The notes beneath the pieces were generated by a model. That model worked only from the letters and a program-made list of their open reading frames with translations. It was not told the origin of the DNA and searched no databases. This document shows, piece by piece, positions 1 to 12,225 of a stretch of 64,000 nt of DNA. Source of the stretch: Scortum barcoo (Eukaryota; Chordata; Actinopteri; Centrarchiformes; Terapontidae). The DNA lies in the NCBI GenBank assembly GCA_023238725.1, contig CM041540.1, positions 7,292,001 through 7,356,000 on the forward strand, given 5' to 3'. The translations under genes and the position numbers were made by a program. Within the stretch, counting starts at the first letter, position 1; each line of letters opens with the position of its first letter.

Positions 1-3000
1 GTTTTTTGACGACGTGGGTGCTGTGACCCTGCAGTACTTTGACTCCCTCTTCCAAAGGGATAACCTACAGAAGTCGCAGTTCTACAAAGGCCTCCCCAAA
101 GTCCTGCCCAAACTACCCAAGGTGACTGCTAATGCACCTGTATAAAATATGTTATATTTATATATATATTTTTTTTTTTTCCAGATTTGTTCACAGTACA
201 GGCACTGCAAGATTTGGTCCTTTTGATAGTTCTCCTTTTTTTAATATCTGACATCTCATGTTGTTGCCAAATAGTCCTTTAAGTGCTTCTTAACAAATGC
301 CTGTTTGTCTCTATTCCATTCTCTCTGTACTTTTTATACTCTAGTTTCTTAGAAGTGCCCTCAAATAAACCCATTATGTTTCTCTTTCTTTCAGAGAGTG
401 GTGATGTATCGAATCTTGCCGGCACTGACCTCTGAGTTTGTCAACCCGGACATGGTTCCCTTCGTGTTGCCTAACGTGCTGCTGATCGCCGAGGAGTGCA
501 CCAAGGACGAATACATTCGCCTCATCCTGCCGGACCTCACGCCTGTTTTCAAGCAGCAGGAGCCTATTCAGGTAGACGCATGCAGAAACGCGCAGAAACG
601 CACCGAAACACAATTTACGTAATGCATGTGCCTGAAACAAAGTTGGTTGGATGTACACAGGTAATGTGCTCCCCCTTTTTTTGTAGGAACAGAATGTAAA
701 GTGTGAATTTTTTTTCCCCTTTTTAAATCTTTGCATGATGTTTTCTCCTTTTTGGCATTGTGTGAATGAGATTTTAAAGTCAGATTAATCAGTTAAATAT
801 AACCGACTAAAGAACATGCTCTGTTTGGGCTCGGCTTGTCACTTTTTCAAGACTTGTCTTTCTCTGTATTTTTCTCTCCATGCGTCTTCAGGCTAGTAAT
901 ATGGTGAGTGGTCTCTGCTGTGTATATGCTCCGGTTGCATCACCTAGTTTGTGCATTGTGGTGTCTCTAGTACTAAAAGCTAAACTGAAGCCACTGAAAG
1001 CACTGTCTCTGTTAACGTCCACCTCCACCTCACTCATCGTTAGAAAATAGCACAGATTTCTCGCGTTTGTTACTCTAATTTTCCTCACTGGGTGCCTGTG
1101 CTGCGCAGATCCTGCTGATATTCCTGCAGAAGATGGATTTACTCTTGACCAAGACACCAGCAGAGGACATCAAGAACAGTGTCCTGCCTATGGTCTACAG
1201 AGCACTGGAAGCCCCCTCTGTACAGATCCAGGTATTGGGGGGGTGGGCATGGGACTGATTAACTTAAAGTCAGTTGTAAATCTTGGAAACCGGGTATGTG
1301 ACCATTACATCAATTGGTCAGTAGTGAAAAGTTGCTTTACTGCACTTCCTGTTTGAAGTACAAACACTGTGAAAAGAGATATTCACACAGTCATTTTTAC
1401 CTCATCGGCTCATATTTTTAGCATTCCACTTGGAAGATTATTTTTTCCCACCTGCTGTGCTCTTCGTTCTCACTCTGACACAGTAAGAATGAATGCACTT
1501 GGCATCATAAAAATGACAGATTTCTTAACATCTTATCTGCGGCCGAGCAGGAGCTGTGCCTGAACATCATCCCGACGTTTGCCAACCTGATTGACTACCC
1601 GTCCATGAAGAACGCCCTCATCCCTCGGATCAAATCAGCCTGTCTACAGACCTCCTCACTTGCTGTGAGTCTCCATCATTTATTTTCTTTTCATAAATAC
1701 AAGCTCTCTTTCGTAGTTAAGCCTTTTAAGTGTCTCTACTTTTGCCCTTGTCCTTCTCTGAATTTGTATTTCAAAGTGTTACTTTTTTGAAACTGTATTT
1801 TGACTTCGACTCTGTATGTATCTTCCTCTGTTACTGTCTAGGTACGGGTGAACTCTCTGGTGTGTCTGGGGAAGATTTTGGAATATCTAGACAAGTGGTT
1901 TGTCATCGATGAGATCCTGCCCTTCCTACAACAGATCCCATCCAGAGAACCAGCTGTGCTAATGGGCATTCTAGGTAAAGAAACTGGACACACTTCTCAC
2001 TCATGTGATTCGTACCGTTTTGCAGCCTCTTGGTTTGTTTAATGATCTGTCATTTGACTTTCCCCACTGCTCCCTTTAGGAATCTATAAGTGCACCTTCA
2101 GCCACAAGAAGCTGGGCATCCCCAAAGAGAACCTTGCTACCAAGACCCTGCCCCACCTTGTCTCTCTTAGTATAGACAGCAACCTCAACCTTAACCAGGT
2201 ATTACAGAAAAACACACAGACGTATCTTTTACCTTCTCTTACCTTCTTTTTACCTTCTCTCACAGGCTGCTCCAGCTCCACTGTCGAAAGGACAGATACA
2301 GGAAATCTTTCCTGCCACATGCCATCTCACACTGTACAATAATAGCTAATACTCTGGTCATAACATACAGTCTATAAGCACTTTATGTGTTTTTATACAC
2401 ACTATTCACTGCAGCTTATCAGCTTATCTGTTCACTGCACCTTATATTTTATTTTGCACTACAATCAATACTGCTTATGTATACTTTTTCTATTGCATTT
2501 TATATTGCTTTATTATGTCTAGGTTGTTCTATCTATCTGTCTATCGTAAGTAGTCAGTAACATTATTACAATTATTATTTTCTTTGTCTTTATTTTGTAG
2601 TCAACACATTTATTATCATCTGCCTAATTCTGTTGAATTTAGGTTATATTTTCTTTCTTAATCTTGCCTGATATATTCTGCGTTTTAGTTTAACTCCTTC
2701 ATGGCTGTCATACGGGACATGTTGAGTCGTATGGAGGCTGAACACAAGACCAAGTTGGAGCAGCTTCACGTCATGCAGGAGCAGCACAGGTTTCTGTCAC
2801 AATTTTAAATCACCATGGACAATAGGCTCCTTTTTATTCTCTCTGATTAAATATAAAATGGTTATACATATTAATGGGGATTTTATACCCTAGAACATCC
2901 ACAGTAATTGGGTCTGTCTTAGAAAGCAATTAGCAGTTGACACTGATCACATTAATATGATTATGGTATGACTAACCGGGTTTGTGTAAATGCCTCTATT

Positions 3001-4283
3001 TAAATTTCTTCTGCTCTCTGATTTCGTTCATTGCTGTCTCTTCTAACAGGAGTATAAACATCACAAACCCAGGCAACCCATCAGAAGAGACCAAGAGCCC
3101 ACCAAGCAGTTCCAACCAGGTGAGAGCTCGATTCTCTCAGTAACATCAGCGAACATGAGTATATTTACTCTACTCTACTCTACTAAATCCTGAAACAAAC
3201 TGGAAATGTTATGTTTTGCCTTTCTGCAGTGTTTTCATTTTTGTCTTTTCTCACTTTCAGATTGATGATATCTTTGGTAGCACGGGGGTTAATGGGAAAG
3301 AGAATGGATCTGCAGCAGCAGCAGCCACACAGCCTAATAGAGTATGGAAACAATGTCGCACCTCATTTACACAAATCTTCACCCTTTGTCTATTTGGCAT
3401 GCAGTCCAATTTGTTCATGCTTTCTCTTCTTTTGCACCTCCCCAGATGTCCCTGACTCTGGAGGAGAAACAGCGATTGGCTAAGGAGCAGGAGCAGGCAG
3501 CCAAGCTGAGGAACCAGCAGCCACTGGCACCACAGAGTGTCAAACCAGCGACCACCACCAACACAAAGGTAATGCCTGAAAATGTCTGTTCTTAAAAACA
3601 CATGATCAAACATGCGTGGCTTGTGATGATAACCCCATTTTATGTTGCAGACTAAGGATCTGACGAGCAGCCTTCTCAACAACATGACGTCCCTAAACAG
3701 CATGTCCTTGGCCAACACAGCACGACCATCTTCAGTGCAGGGCTCCACCATCGCTGCCTTCCCCTCCCCCAGCCCCATGGTGGGCTCCATGGGGGCCCCG
3801 GTCTCCAACGGCTTCAACCCACCCATGGGCTTTCAGACAGGAGGCATGGGGATGGGCATGCGGCCCACCGGCCCTGGCCTCTATGGTGGCATGGCCACCA
3901 CCACCAGCACCCCAAACTTTGGAGCCCTCACGCAGAATCAAGGACCTATCGGACAGACAAATAAACCCCCTGACATGTCAGCCTTGGACAGTCTTTTTAC
4001 ACCCAGCCAGCCCAAAGTCACCCTCAACCAAATGGGTCCGAAGGCCACACCTGGCACCAGCACCCCTTGGCTCAATCAGTTCGGTTCGACCCAGAATGCT
4101 CAGACTCAGATGCAGGGTGCGCCAGTCGGCATGGGCGGAGTGGCCAGCGGGTTTGGGATGCAAGCAAACCCTTTTTTCAGCCCGCAGAACTTTTCTCAAC
4201 CTGCTGCTGCCCCTAGCCTGAACCAAAGTGGAATTAAACATAGTGCATCTGTCAACAATGATCTGAAAGACTTATTTGGCTAA
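1..4283 (+). CDS. scyl2: SCY1-like pseudokinase 2, C-terminal two thirds (5' part outside window)
   Basis: SCYL2 (CVAK104) is a catalytically weak kinase-like protein that binds clathrin and AP2 on coated vesicles. I read eleven coding exons: 1-121, 395-571, 1109-1231, 1551-1664, 1842-1974, 2080-2198, 2689-2789, 3050-3119, 3261-3341, 3446-3568 and 3651-4283. All have GT-AG borders and consistent phase, giving about 597 residues ending in LKDLFG. The stretch FDDVGAVTLQYFDSLFQ, then VNPDMVPFVLPNVLLIAEEC and LEYLDKWFVIDEILPFLQQ, is the HEAT-like region that follows the kinase fold. The last exon is low-complexity (Met, Gly, Asn, Gln and Pro rich) and holds an NPF motif (ANPFF) plus DIFG and DLFG peptides, typical of endocytic adaptor binding. 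A short alanine run (GSAAAAATQ) lies in exon 3261-3341. The kinase domain and start codon lie upstream of the window. Family identity is very secure. Confidence 0.96.
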
Positions 4284-6230
4284 AGAAAAAAAAAAAAAAA
4301 AAAAAGAAAAAAGGCCAGGTTGAGTATATTCTTTTAATAGCTTTGGACAGAAGAGCCTTGAATACACACTGAACAAGAAGACACTGATTGAATGTGAAGA
4401 TTGAAACATGTTTTTAAGGGTGTTGCTGTCTGTATTTTTAATCCAACCTGGTATCAATTCTGACTCTTGCTCACATTCAGCTGGCGAATTAACCTGCACC
4501 TGAATTCCATTTCTATCTGGCCAGAAGGACAAAAGGTTGGGGTGGGAACTACTTCTTCTATGCTGTGTTCTTTAAATGCTGGGGGTTTCCTACTGTTTTG
4601 TACTCGACATCCTTTGGAGTCCCAATGTCATGGGTTGAGATTAATCCCAACTCCCTTTATTCAGGAAGGTTTTGTGTTCATATCGTGAGTGATTGAATGG
4701 ATGGAGTGGATTTTACTTCCTGAACGAGCTGCATTAGAATCACCCCTTATGGAAAAAAGTGGCTTACTTGCTTCACATCTGCTCAGTCTTTAGGCTTCTG
4801 TATCTTTTTTATTGCTTCTCCGGACTATTTTAGGATTTGCTGCATGTCTAAAGTGATCAGAGAATTGGGTGAAAAACAAATACTGCATACACCAAAAGGT
4901 CTGGGCCCAGTGGGAGGTAGCTTGAAGTGTAGCATTGACAAGCCTGCAGTCACTGATCTGTATCCAGGAGGCTCCTCCGTGGAGAAAATCTGAAAAGGGT
5001 GGGGGGTAGAAAATTGACAGCCACACAGTTGCGGAAAACCAAGTAGCCCCACTGCAGTTCGTCTCCATGGTAACTGTTTCTCTGCAGCACCAGAAACCTC
5101 CATTTTGTGAACACAAATTGGACAGATGGTCCAGTCTTGGTCTTCATTTTGAACTTGTGGTGTCATTCTTTTATCACCATTTTCTAAGGCTGCAGAGCTC
5201 GGCTTTTCTCGTTACTCAATTTGTCATCCAAGCAAACACGTTGAAAGGGGAACGGTTAGTTTTGTCTGGTTAAAGTTTGTTTTGACTACCATTTTACCTG
5301 GTTTAGTAACAAAAAAAACATGGTTTCATTGTTTTTGACGATAGTGGAGTGGGATGCGTGGAGTAGCTATTACAGCAGTGTCCTTCTAAGAAGATGCTAA
5401 TGCTAAAGGTGATGAACAAGGACCATATGCACTGCTTAGACTATTGTGCCTTACATGGGTACATGTTTAAAACTGGACCGACAGCACTCATCTGTTACTC
5501 GCATATTAGTACTTTTAATCAGATGTCTGGCTTTTCTTTGTTGCATGTTACAGAAATTGACCACAAAAAAGATCTGAAGTTTGCAGCGTCTTTTCTAATA
5601 ATGATTCCTAACAATGCCGGTGACCAATGACATTTTTTTCCACTCACCCAGCCGGATTTGCCCTGATGAGGTTTTTAAGGGGCTCTAAAAAAAATCCACG
5701 TGTGCACCATTTCTGTTGATCAGTTTGTACAATGATGAAGATTTTCACTATATATTTTGATTTCAGCACTTTTCAGCTGTCAGAGGACCTGTGCTGGTGA
5801 CATATTGTTATGAAGTGTAAATATATAGTTATTTAAAAATGGATTGCTCTGTGAGGGCCTTGGCATTTCTATGTCCTTGTGATAATGGTTAAGAGGCCTT
5901 AGATGAGTCGTGTGCAATAATCCTTATTGGTTGTTTGGGACGCATATCAATGGGCTCAAGCAGCTGTTGATGTGTCCTTACTGTCATCTCCACTGACCTA
6001 CAATAATTACATAGGTCTGTCAGATTCTCTAAACAGCTTAACATTAATGTGTACTCATTCTAAATCTTACATTTATGAAGAGAATTACACCATTTTAGGG
6101 TTTTTAGATGCACCTTGATCACACTGTGGTTCTGCTGACAATGATTGTTGTTAACATGCTGAAGTGTAACATCTTTTATTTTGTATAGTAAAGCCACCTG
6201 TACAAGGTGAGCTCTCTCCGGCCGCATGGC
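4284..6230 (+). other. scyl2 3' UTR and downstream flank
   Basis: Sequence after the scyl2 stop. An almost pure A run begins two bases after the stop codon (about 4287-4312). No convincing coding exon is present on either strand. No AATAAA lies in the proximal part; an AGTAAA variant follows a T-rich stretch near 6187, so the transcript end is put at about 6.2 kb by inference. Confidence 0.5.
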
Positions 6231-7576
6231 AGTGTTACTCGCTAGTGAATTTGACTCGTCAGGTTCTGTTTATTTCCTTTATTATATATTTTTTTTTGTC
6301 ATACAAGATGACAGATGTTCCAGTGATTGGCGCTTTTTCATCTGTAGATGTATGTGGCAGTTTTGATTTCATCACCAAGTGGACGTCATCTGTGGAGCGT
6401 GCGTCACATCATCCTGGCAGAACCCCAAAGCAGAAAAACGAAAGCTTATTCTTCTACGAGATTGTTTGTGTACCACTGCTGTCATACATGTGTAGTGTGG
6501 CCCTTGTTTTATGTGTTAAGGTGCTGGTCTCTGAGGTGGTTCAATGAAAATCTGTATATATATAAAGGAAAGTACACAATCAAATACTCTCAAAGGGTGG
6601 TCTTTATTTGCGTTGATGGCTTTAAAACACGGCATCAAACAGTAAAGCGTAAACTTTAATTTATAAAAGAAAAACAAGCCAAAGTACTGATTATAAGGCA
6701 GTATTCATGAACACTTGAAAGGTTTCATGCACAGTTACTCTGCAGCATTAAATAAAACATTAAAGTCAACTTTCTTTTGGTTTTAGGTTAAAAGAGGTAT
6801 CTTGTCAGAAGTGCACTGATTATAAGGCAGTGTTCATGAATCGTACTTTTTAAAATTCGCAAAACTGATGGTTGCATGTACAGAAAATAGGTAGAGCTAC
6901 ATGAAACACTTGTAAACATCACTTTGGTTATAGGTTAGAAGAAGTGTCGAAATCAAGTCGCTTTCTCTATTCTTAAAGAGTCCTCTACTGATCAGAATTG
7001 ATGCATCAGAGAGATTTTTTTTTTCCCTCATCAAAATCTCTAGATCACTTTTTTGTAACTCCACACCTCCAGATTTATTTATTTACAATTTTCAAACCTG
7101 AGTTTTAAAAGTGACATTACTTGAGGCAGTTTTAGATTTCAGGCAGCTCCCTCTGGTGTGACAAATTATACAACTTTTTTCACACACTAAATAGTTCTCC
7201 ACACAGACCTGTAAACAGACCTTGTAATGTCAAACCAGTGGAGTTCACCTTTACCTTTACACCAACAAGTTATATTTATGATGCCTAACTATAATGTAAC
7301 CCAAACCCTAAATCCAACGACGGAGCAGTGACACAGGAAAAAAAACAATTCAAAAGGGTGGTAAAAACACCGCAACACAGTATCTTGCAAAAAACATAAT
7401 GCTTTTGTTAAATTTCCCATATTTAAATAAGCAGCATTCTTCCAATAAGCAAAGCAGCTCATGAAACAGTACTGAATCATTTCAACATGAGAGACAACCT
7501 GAGGGAGGCGGCGAGTTTGCTGCGTGGATCAACATCAAGTTAACCCTCGGCCTCCAAATCTCTCGTCACGCCACAG
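6231..7576. other. Convergent 3' flank between scyl2 and WWE gene A
   Basis: AT-rich sequence between the ends of two convergent genes. It should hold the 3' UTR of gene A. A minus-strand AATAAA (plus TTTATT) sits at 6603-6608 and others lie near 7076, so the true end is unknown. Apart from a short tandem duplication (own entry) I see nothing coding. Confidence 0.4.
6675..6960. repeat. Imperfect tandem duplication, about 130 bp unit
   Basis: The phrase GATTATAAGGCAGT followed by TTCATGAA occurs near 6687 and again near 6817. Each is followed by similar text ending in a GGTTTTAGGTTA or GGTTATAGGTTA motif (near 6778 and 6928). Two diverged copies in direct orientation are visible. It lies in the presumed 3' flank of gene A. 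Confidence 0.6.
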
Positions 7577-10500
7577 TCACTGGTTGAGTCGTCGCACTTG
7601 TCTGGTGGTGTTTGTGGACAGGTTCCTCTGAGTCATGGCTGCAAAAGACAAGATTTAAAGTAAATCTGGACTTTGGATATGCAGATAGATTCATTACTGT
7701 AATATCACCACCTTATAAGAATTCTACATAGGCTCAAATGCAGATTTTTAACTGTAACTGAGCAAAACTTATATATGTCCCTGTTACCAGCTCACCTGAG
7801 AAGTTTAGCTCATAGTTGAAGTTGTTGGTGGTAAACATCATAGTGCCCGACGGGTTCTGTTGGTACTGGAGCTCAATGTCCTGACTGGAAATGTTGCATT
7901 GATGTCTCTAGATGACACAAAGAGTGACAAAAAATACACTTCAGAAGCATTTAAAATCTTGTTTGTTCAGAAAATATCAACTCTTTCCAACTTTCTATTG
8001 CTTTTTTTGTTCTAGAAATGTTAGCGACATGGTTCAAGGGACGCTAATAAGGTTACATGGTTAATTTATTTTGTCATTATACCACACAGAGTTACACAAT
8101 GAAATGGAAGAGGCCCATAGAAAATGCTGATATACAGCGTCCAGAATTTTGTCCCACTTCCTCGGCCGTTATGAACTTATATACTGATTTACAGGACTCG
8201 ATGTCTATAATAGGGGTGTTTACGTATCAACTAAAGAAAGTTGTGTCTTACATTGGTATAATCTCTCCATATCCCACCGATATCCTTAAACTGCCAACGT
8301 GGCTGTGCTCCCCCACTGAAGAACAAAAGATTTTAAGTTTAAAACATTCACAGAAGCATAAATACACTTTTCATGTATCACTGTGGAAAGAACTGAGCTG
8401 GTGTTGCTATGCAGATTTAGTGTATAAGAGGCAAATAAAACAGATTTAACATTTTTCAAGCAGCAAATTAATGAACAAATAGGTTCATTAAGGTTTCTAG
8501 TATGTTTTCAGGGGGAAATTTAGGATTAATTTGTGCAATTTAAAATAAATGATCTACTCTTATGTTGAAATGTCTCTCCTCACCTGCTGATCTGCTGACT
8601 CCCATTGTTGGCAGTCCTCCTCACTGCTCTCTGAGTCCCAACAGTATCGTTGACTTGATACATTCCTATAACAAACCATTGTAAACAAAGCGTTTTAGTG
8701 ACATTTTAAACCGCAATCCCCTACCAAAGCTAAATTAATTAGTCATTTTGGCTCACAGAGGAGTGGATTTGTAGTTGCATGTGTGCGCGTTACTTGAAAA
8801 GTCCAGGGTGTATGTGAATTTCTTGGTCTTGAAGTGTAGCTGACCCTGTGGATTCAGTTGGTATTGCCTCTCAATGGCAGCGCTGTCAAGTGAACATACC
8901 TACACACAAATACAAATAAGCACAAATAAGTCTTACGGAGGGACGTATATTTGTTCTTGAACTGAATTATAAAAAAAAAAATAGTGTGACGGAAATCCTG
9001 AATGTGAGCTGGTTGCAAACAGCTGGAAATATACATACCTTCCATTATTGATGTTATTTACCAGGAAAAAAAACATAATAAATCAAAAAAAGCATAACAT
9101 ATCAAAACTTAAAGTTTGTCAAGCTGAAATAAAATGAGAACTACTCATGTACATTCATAAGCTTCTGCTACAACTCCCTGAAAATGCTGGATGGCTGCTC
9201 ACATGTGCTGCATATTCTGTCCATTGTCCCTCTTCTCCCATGAACTCCCACTTGTATCCTCCATCAGCGAGCTGGGTGGTGGCATAAAGGCTGTGGAGAC
9301 ATGAAGATACGATCCAGCGTGTTCACATGAACTTTTATACTCTCAAGTCACACTTTGTTACAAAAAAAAACCTAATAATCTTATAATAGTCTTACCTGTC
9401 TGTGTTGGACTTCAATTTGGGTCGCCTGCGGACATTCCTCCTCAGGCCTGTGGTGCAGTTTATTTGGGTCATGGCTGCAGGGTAAAATACTATCAGTTAG
9501 ATTTATTTAGCCGTATAAAGACATATTAATGAAATGCAACATAACAGAAGCATCCCGCACTGGAAAAGTCGAGTCTGTAGCTTGTTGAGCCCACCATGAA
9601 GGTGAAGTTCCCCTGAGGGTTTAGAGTGAACTGATGCTCAACATCACTACTGCTGACCGAGGAGGGCAACAGGCCAGAGCTCTGAGGAAGGAGGAGAGAG
9701 GACATTCAAAGTGTGGAAAATCTCTGAGAATCTGATGAACTTAAGGAGTGGTGATCAGGATTTTCCTCACCTGGGATCCGTATTCACGCCACAGCTGGTC
9801 ATCTCTGAAGTACCAGCCCACGTCCTCTGTCTGGCCCGAGGGAAAGAAGGTTAGCCTGTGCACCTTCATAGCTGGATTCAGAGTCTGTAGCTTATCAAAG
9901 TCTATGAACACCTGCCTGTGGAGACACACGATTGAGTTTGAGATACAGCATGTCTTTGAATGCAGCATTTTGCTTTGATAGCACTGAAACAAAACCATCC
10001 AAGTGTTGTATCAGTAAGTTATTCGTTTTTTTCAAAGTTTTTCAAAGGCTCTATCTAAGTCTCTAAATCTGTCTTTGGTCAACCCAAATGTGCCACTTTC
10101 CATCCAAGTACCTCCAGATGATATTTTAATAAAACCCCAGAACCTTAATGCACATTTTCTGCTATTGTCAAAGCCCTTTTTGTTAATAAAGGCTGACGCC
10201 ATAACTGGTGAATATCACAACACTGACCCTTGGTTAGTGTTGATGGTGATTCCTTTGGCTCCAGGTTGGCAGTAGTGTGTCTCGATCACGTGGTCGTGGT
10301 CAATTCGCAGCCACTGAGGTCCAACCAACAGCTGCCACTCATAATGTTTCCCACTGACTGTAAAATAGACGAATACGGCATCTTATTATGCGTCTATGTA
10401 ACTTCTTTATCACCTATGATCCCATGATAAAGCTGTGATAGCTGTAGACATCAGTTCAAACTACATTTGTGCCTGTCTCTTTATCTTTTGGGGCAGTGTG

Positions 10501-10996
10501 AAGCTAATTGAGTTCATTATTAATACACAAGTAATAATAATCTGATAATAAAGTAGTATAACAGTCACAGGGGATTTTAAAAACACTTTCAATTCAGACT
10601 TTTCCTTATAACAAAGTACTTTTATGTTTTTACAATGTGGTATTAGTATTTTTGCTTAGATAAAATATCTTTTAATTCCTCCACCATTGGTCCATGTGCA
10701 CAGCCTGGACTGTGGTCAGTCTATTTTTATGGTTCTGTTTGTGGAGATCATAAAAAGGAACAAACAGGAACTGAAATCTGAAATCACATAACTAAGTGAG
10801 TGTGTCTCACTTCAAGATTTTTGACGTCTTGGCTGTTTGGAAACTCCCTCAAAGTCAGGGCTGATCAGAGATAGTTCACTAAAGAGTTAAAATTGATGCG
10901 TTCAGGTACAACTAAGTGATTAAATCGTACCATAACACGGGCTTCACATGTGTCATACAGACCTGTAGCCTCCTGGGAAGAGTCCCAGCCATTTTC
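7577..10996 (-). CDS. WWE gene A: four WWE modules, PARP12/ZC3HAV1-like, no catalytic domain
   Basis: WWE domains bind ADP-ribose or iso-ADP-ribose. Coding exons on the minus strand, in order: 10963-10996, 10228-10357, 9771-9915, 9561-9681, 9396-9474, 9203-9290, 8794-8899, 8584-8665, 8252-8315, 7796-7907 and 7577-7638. All have GT-AG borders and matching phase, giving about 340 residues. WWE1 runs from HYEWQLLVGPQWLRIDHDH, WWE2 from GWYFRDDQLWREYGSQ to MTQINCTTGLRRNVRRRP, WWE3 from YKWEFMGEEGQWTEYAAH to MYQVNDTVGTQRAVRR, and WWE4 from RWQFKDIGGIWRDYTN to MTQRNLSTNTTRQVRRLNQ and stop. Each later WWE uses the same three-exon cassette. No CCCH exon is found, and there is no ART catalytic domain after WWE4. 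The start is unresolved: an ATG at 11253-11255 opens MTREVLKPVSEQ and ends at a good donor (11216-11217), but its phase does not join exon 10963-10996 directly. Confidence 0.8.
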
Positions 10997-11217
10997 CTGT
11001 AAGCATCAAATCAAAACACACAAAAGTCAGACTGTGAGACGACACTTTCTTTTAGTCTACAAGTGTTTCCGTGATGAAGACTCACCGTGTTGTGATTATA
11101 AAACACTGTCAACAATGAGAAAAAAAGAGAGAGGCAGATTAAACACTCATACAGAGATAATATCTGACCGATATCTCATCAAAAACTTTATATTTTAATC
11201 AAATCCTCTTTACTTAC

Positions 11218-11255
11218 TCTTGCTCAGAGACCGGTTTAAGTACTTCCCTCGTCAT
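11218..11255 (-). other. Candidate first exon of WWE gene A
   Basis: The minus strand reads an ATG, then TREVLKPVSEQ, and two bases before a GTAAGTA donor (11216-11217). It lies 16-53 bases downstream of an interferon-response-like element. A further possible 20-base exon (11086-11105, donor GTGAGT) lies between it and 10996, but joining all three leaves the frame off by one base. Either the first exon is non-coding or a junction is misread. Confidence 0.4.
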
Positions 11256-11270
11256 TTAACGCTGACTTTG

Positions 11271-11286
11271 GTTTCACTTTCGTTTC
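11271..11286 (-). promoter_or_regulatory. ISRE-like element of WWE gene A
   Basis: The minus strand reads GAAACGAAAGTGAAAC. It contains the GAAANNGAAAC core twice in overlapping register, which is the binding pattern for IRF/ISGF3 factors. It lies about 16 bases upstream of the candidate first exon. This fits interferon induction, as known for PARP12 and ZC3HAV1. Induction itself is inferred. Confidence 0.7.
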
Positions 11287-12225
11287 TGGCATGGAGGAGT
11301 GTTCAGGCACGAAAAATGACGCAATAAAAGCACAAGTGACCTCAGTCAGCTTTATTTAGGCAGATAAATAAAAATAATAATATACACAGAAACCCAACCA
11401 CAAAAAAACCCCAAAACAAAACAAAAAAACAAACAAACAAACAAACACTGCATGCATTTATTTTACTTGGAATTATCTTTTATTTCCAGTAGATATTTCA
11501 TTATAATGTGTACCCAACTCAGTGCACAGGTCACACTGGTATATTAGTATGAAGAAGAATACACTGGATTAAAGTAAACCTCCATTCAGTCTGACTGGAT
11601 CAATGTGCTTGTTCATATAAAAATCAACAGACAGCAAATGCTTAAAATAATAATAATAATCAATTATAATCACCAGCTTATCTAAGTGGAAATGTTATAA
11701 TGGTAACTATACAGTAACATTATTCTGTAGCTATAAGATGCTCTAGAAATCAAAAGACAATTTTATTCAGGTAGTGTACTCAATGTGACTAAAACATAGT
11801 GTCAACAGATAGAAGTAGTGTGTATGCATGTATTATATTAATCATTTATCATATGAATACACAACAACAGAAAGAGGTTTGTTCTCTGTGCTGTATATTG
11901 AGTAAAACAAATATTGCTTCTTTAACTCCAAATACTTATCTTCACAATGTCAGACTATAATCTATCCCAAACTCTTAACTAATTGAACACAATCATTAAT
12001 TCAATAACACAGTATGATTACAAGTTGATAGAAAGAGTATAAAAAAAAACCCCTTGTCTGAATGCCTCATGTCTAAGTAGCTGTTTTGTGAGGTAATCCA
12101 TTCATCAGCTTATGAAAAACTGAATCTTTCCAATATGAGAAACAACCTAAGGGAGGCAGTGCTAAATGTGAGGATCAACATCAAGTTAACCCTCAACCTC
12201 AAAATGTGTCGTCGCGTCACAGTCA
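11287..12225. other. Spacer and 3' UTR of decayed unit A'
   Basis: Upstream of gene A lies an AAAC-rich stretch (about 11400-11450). Then comes the 3' end of unit A', with a minus-strand AATAAA at 11479-11484. The distance from this signal to the A' stop codon is about 745 bases, almost the same as in gene B, and flanking text (ACTG, ATGCATTT, then ACTTG) is shared with gene B near 14775. No separate gene is seen. Confidence 0.6.

Noticed and set aside
8057..8449. Plus-strand 130-residue frame inside WWE gene A.
   Set aside because: It overlaps a gene A exon (8252-8315) on the other strand and has no recognisable domain.
8584..8665. An alternative frame of this WWE gene A exon reads YCWDSESSEEDCQQWESADQ, which looks like the front half of a WWE module.
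   Set aside because: The frame set by the neighbouring exons gives MYQVNDTVGTQRAVRR, the clear end of a WWE, and the true front-half exon for the next module was found at 8252-8315.
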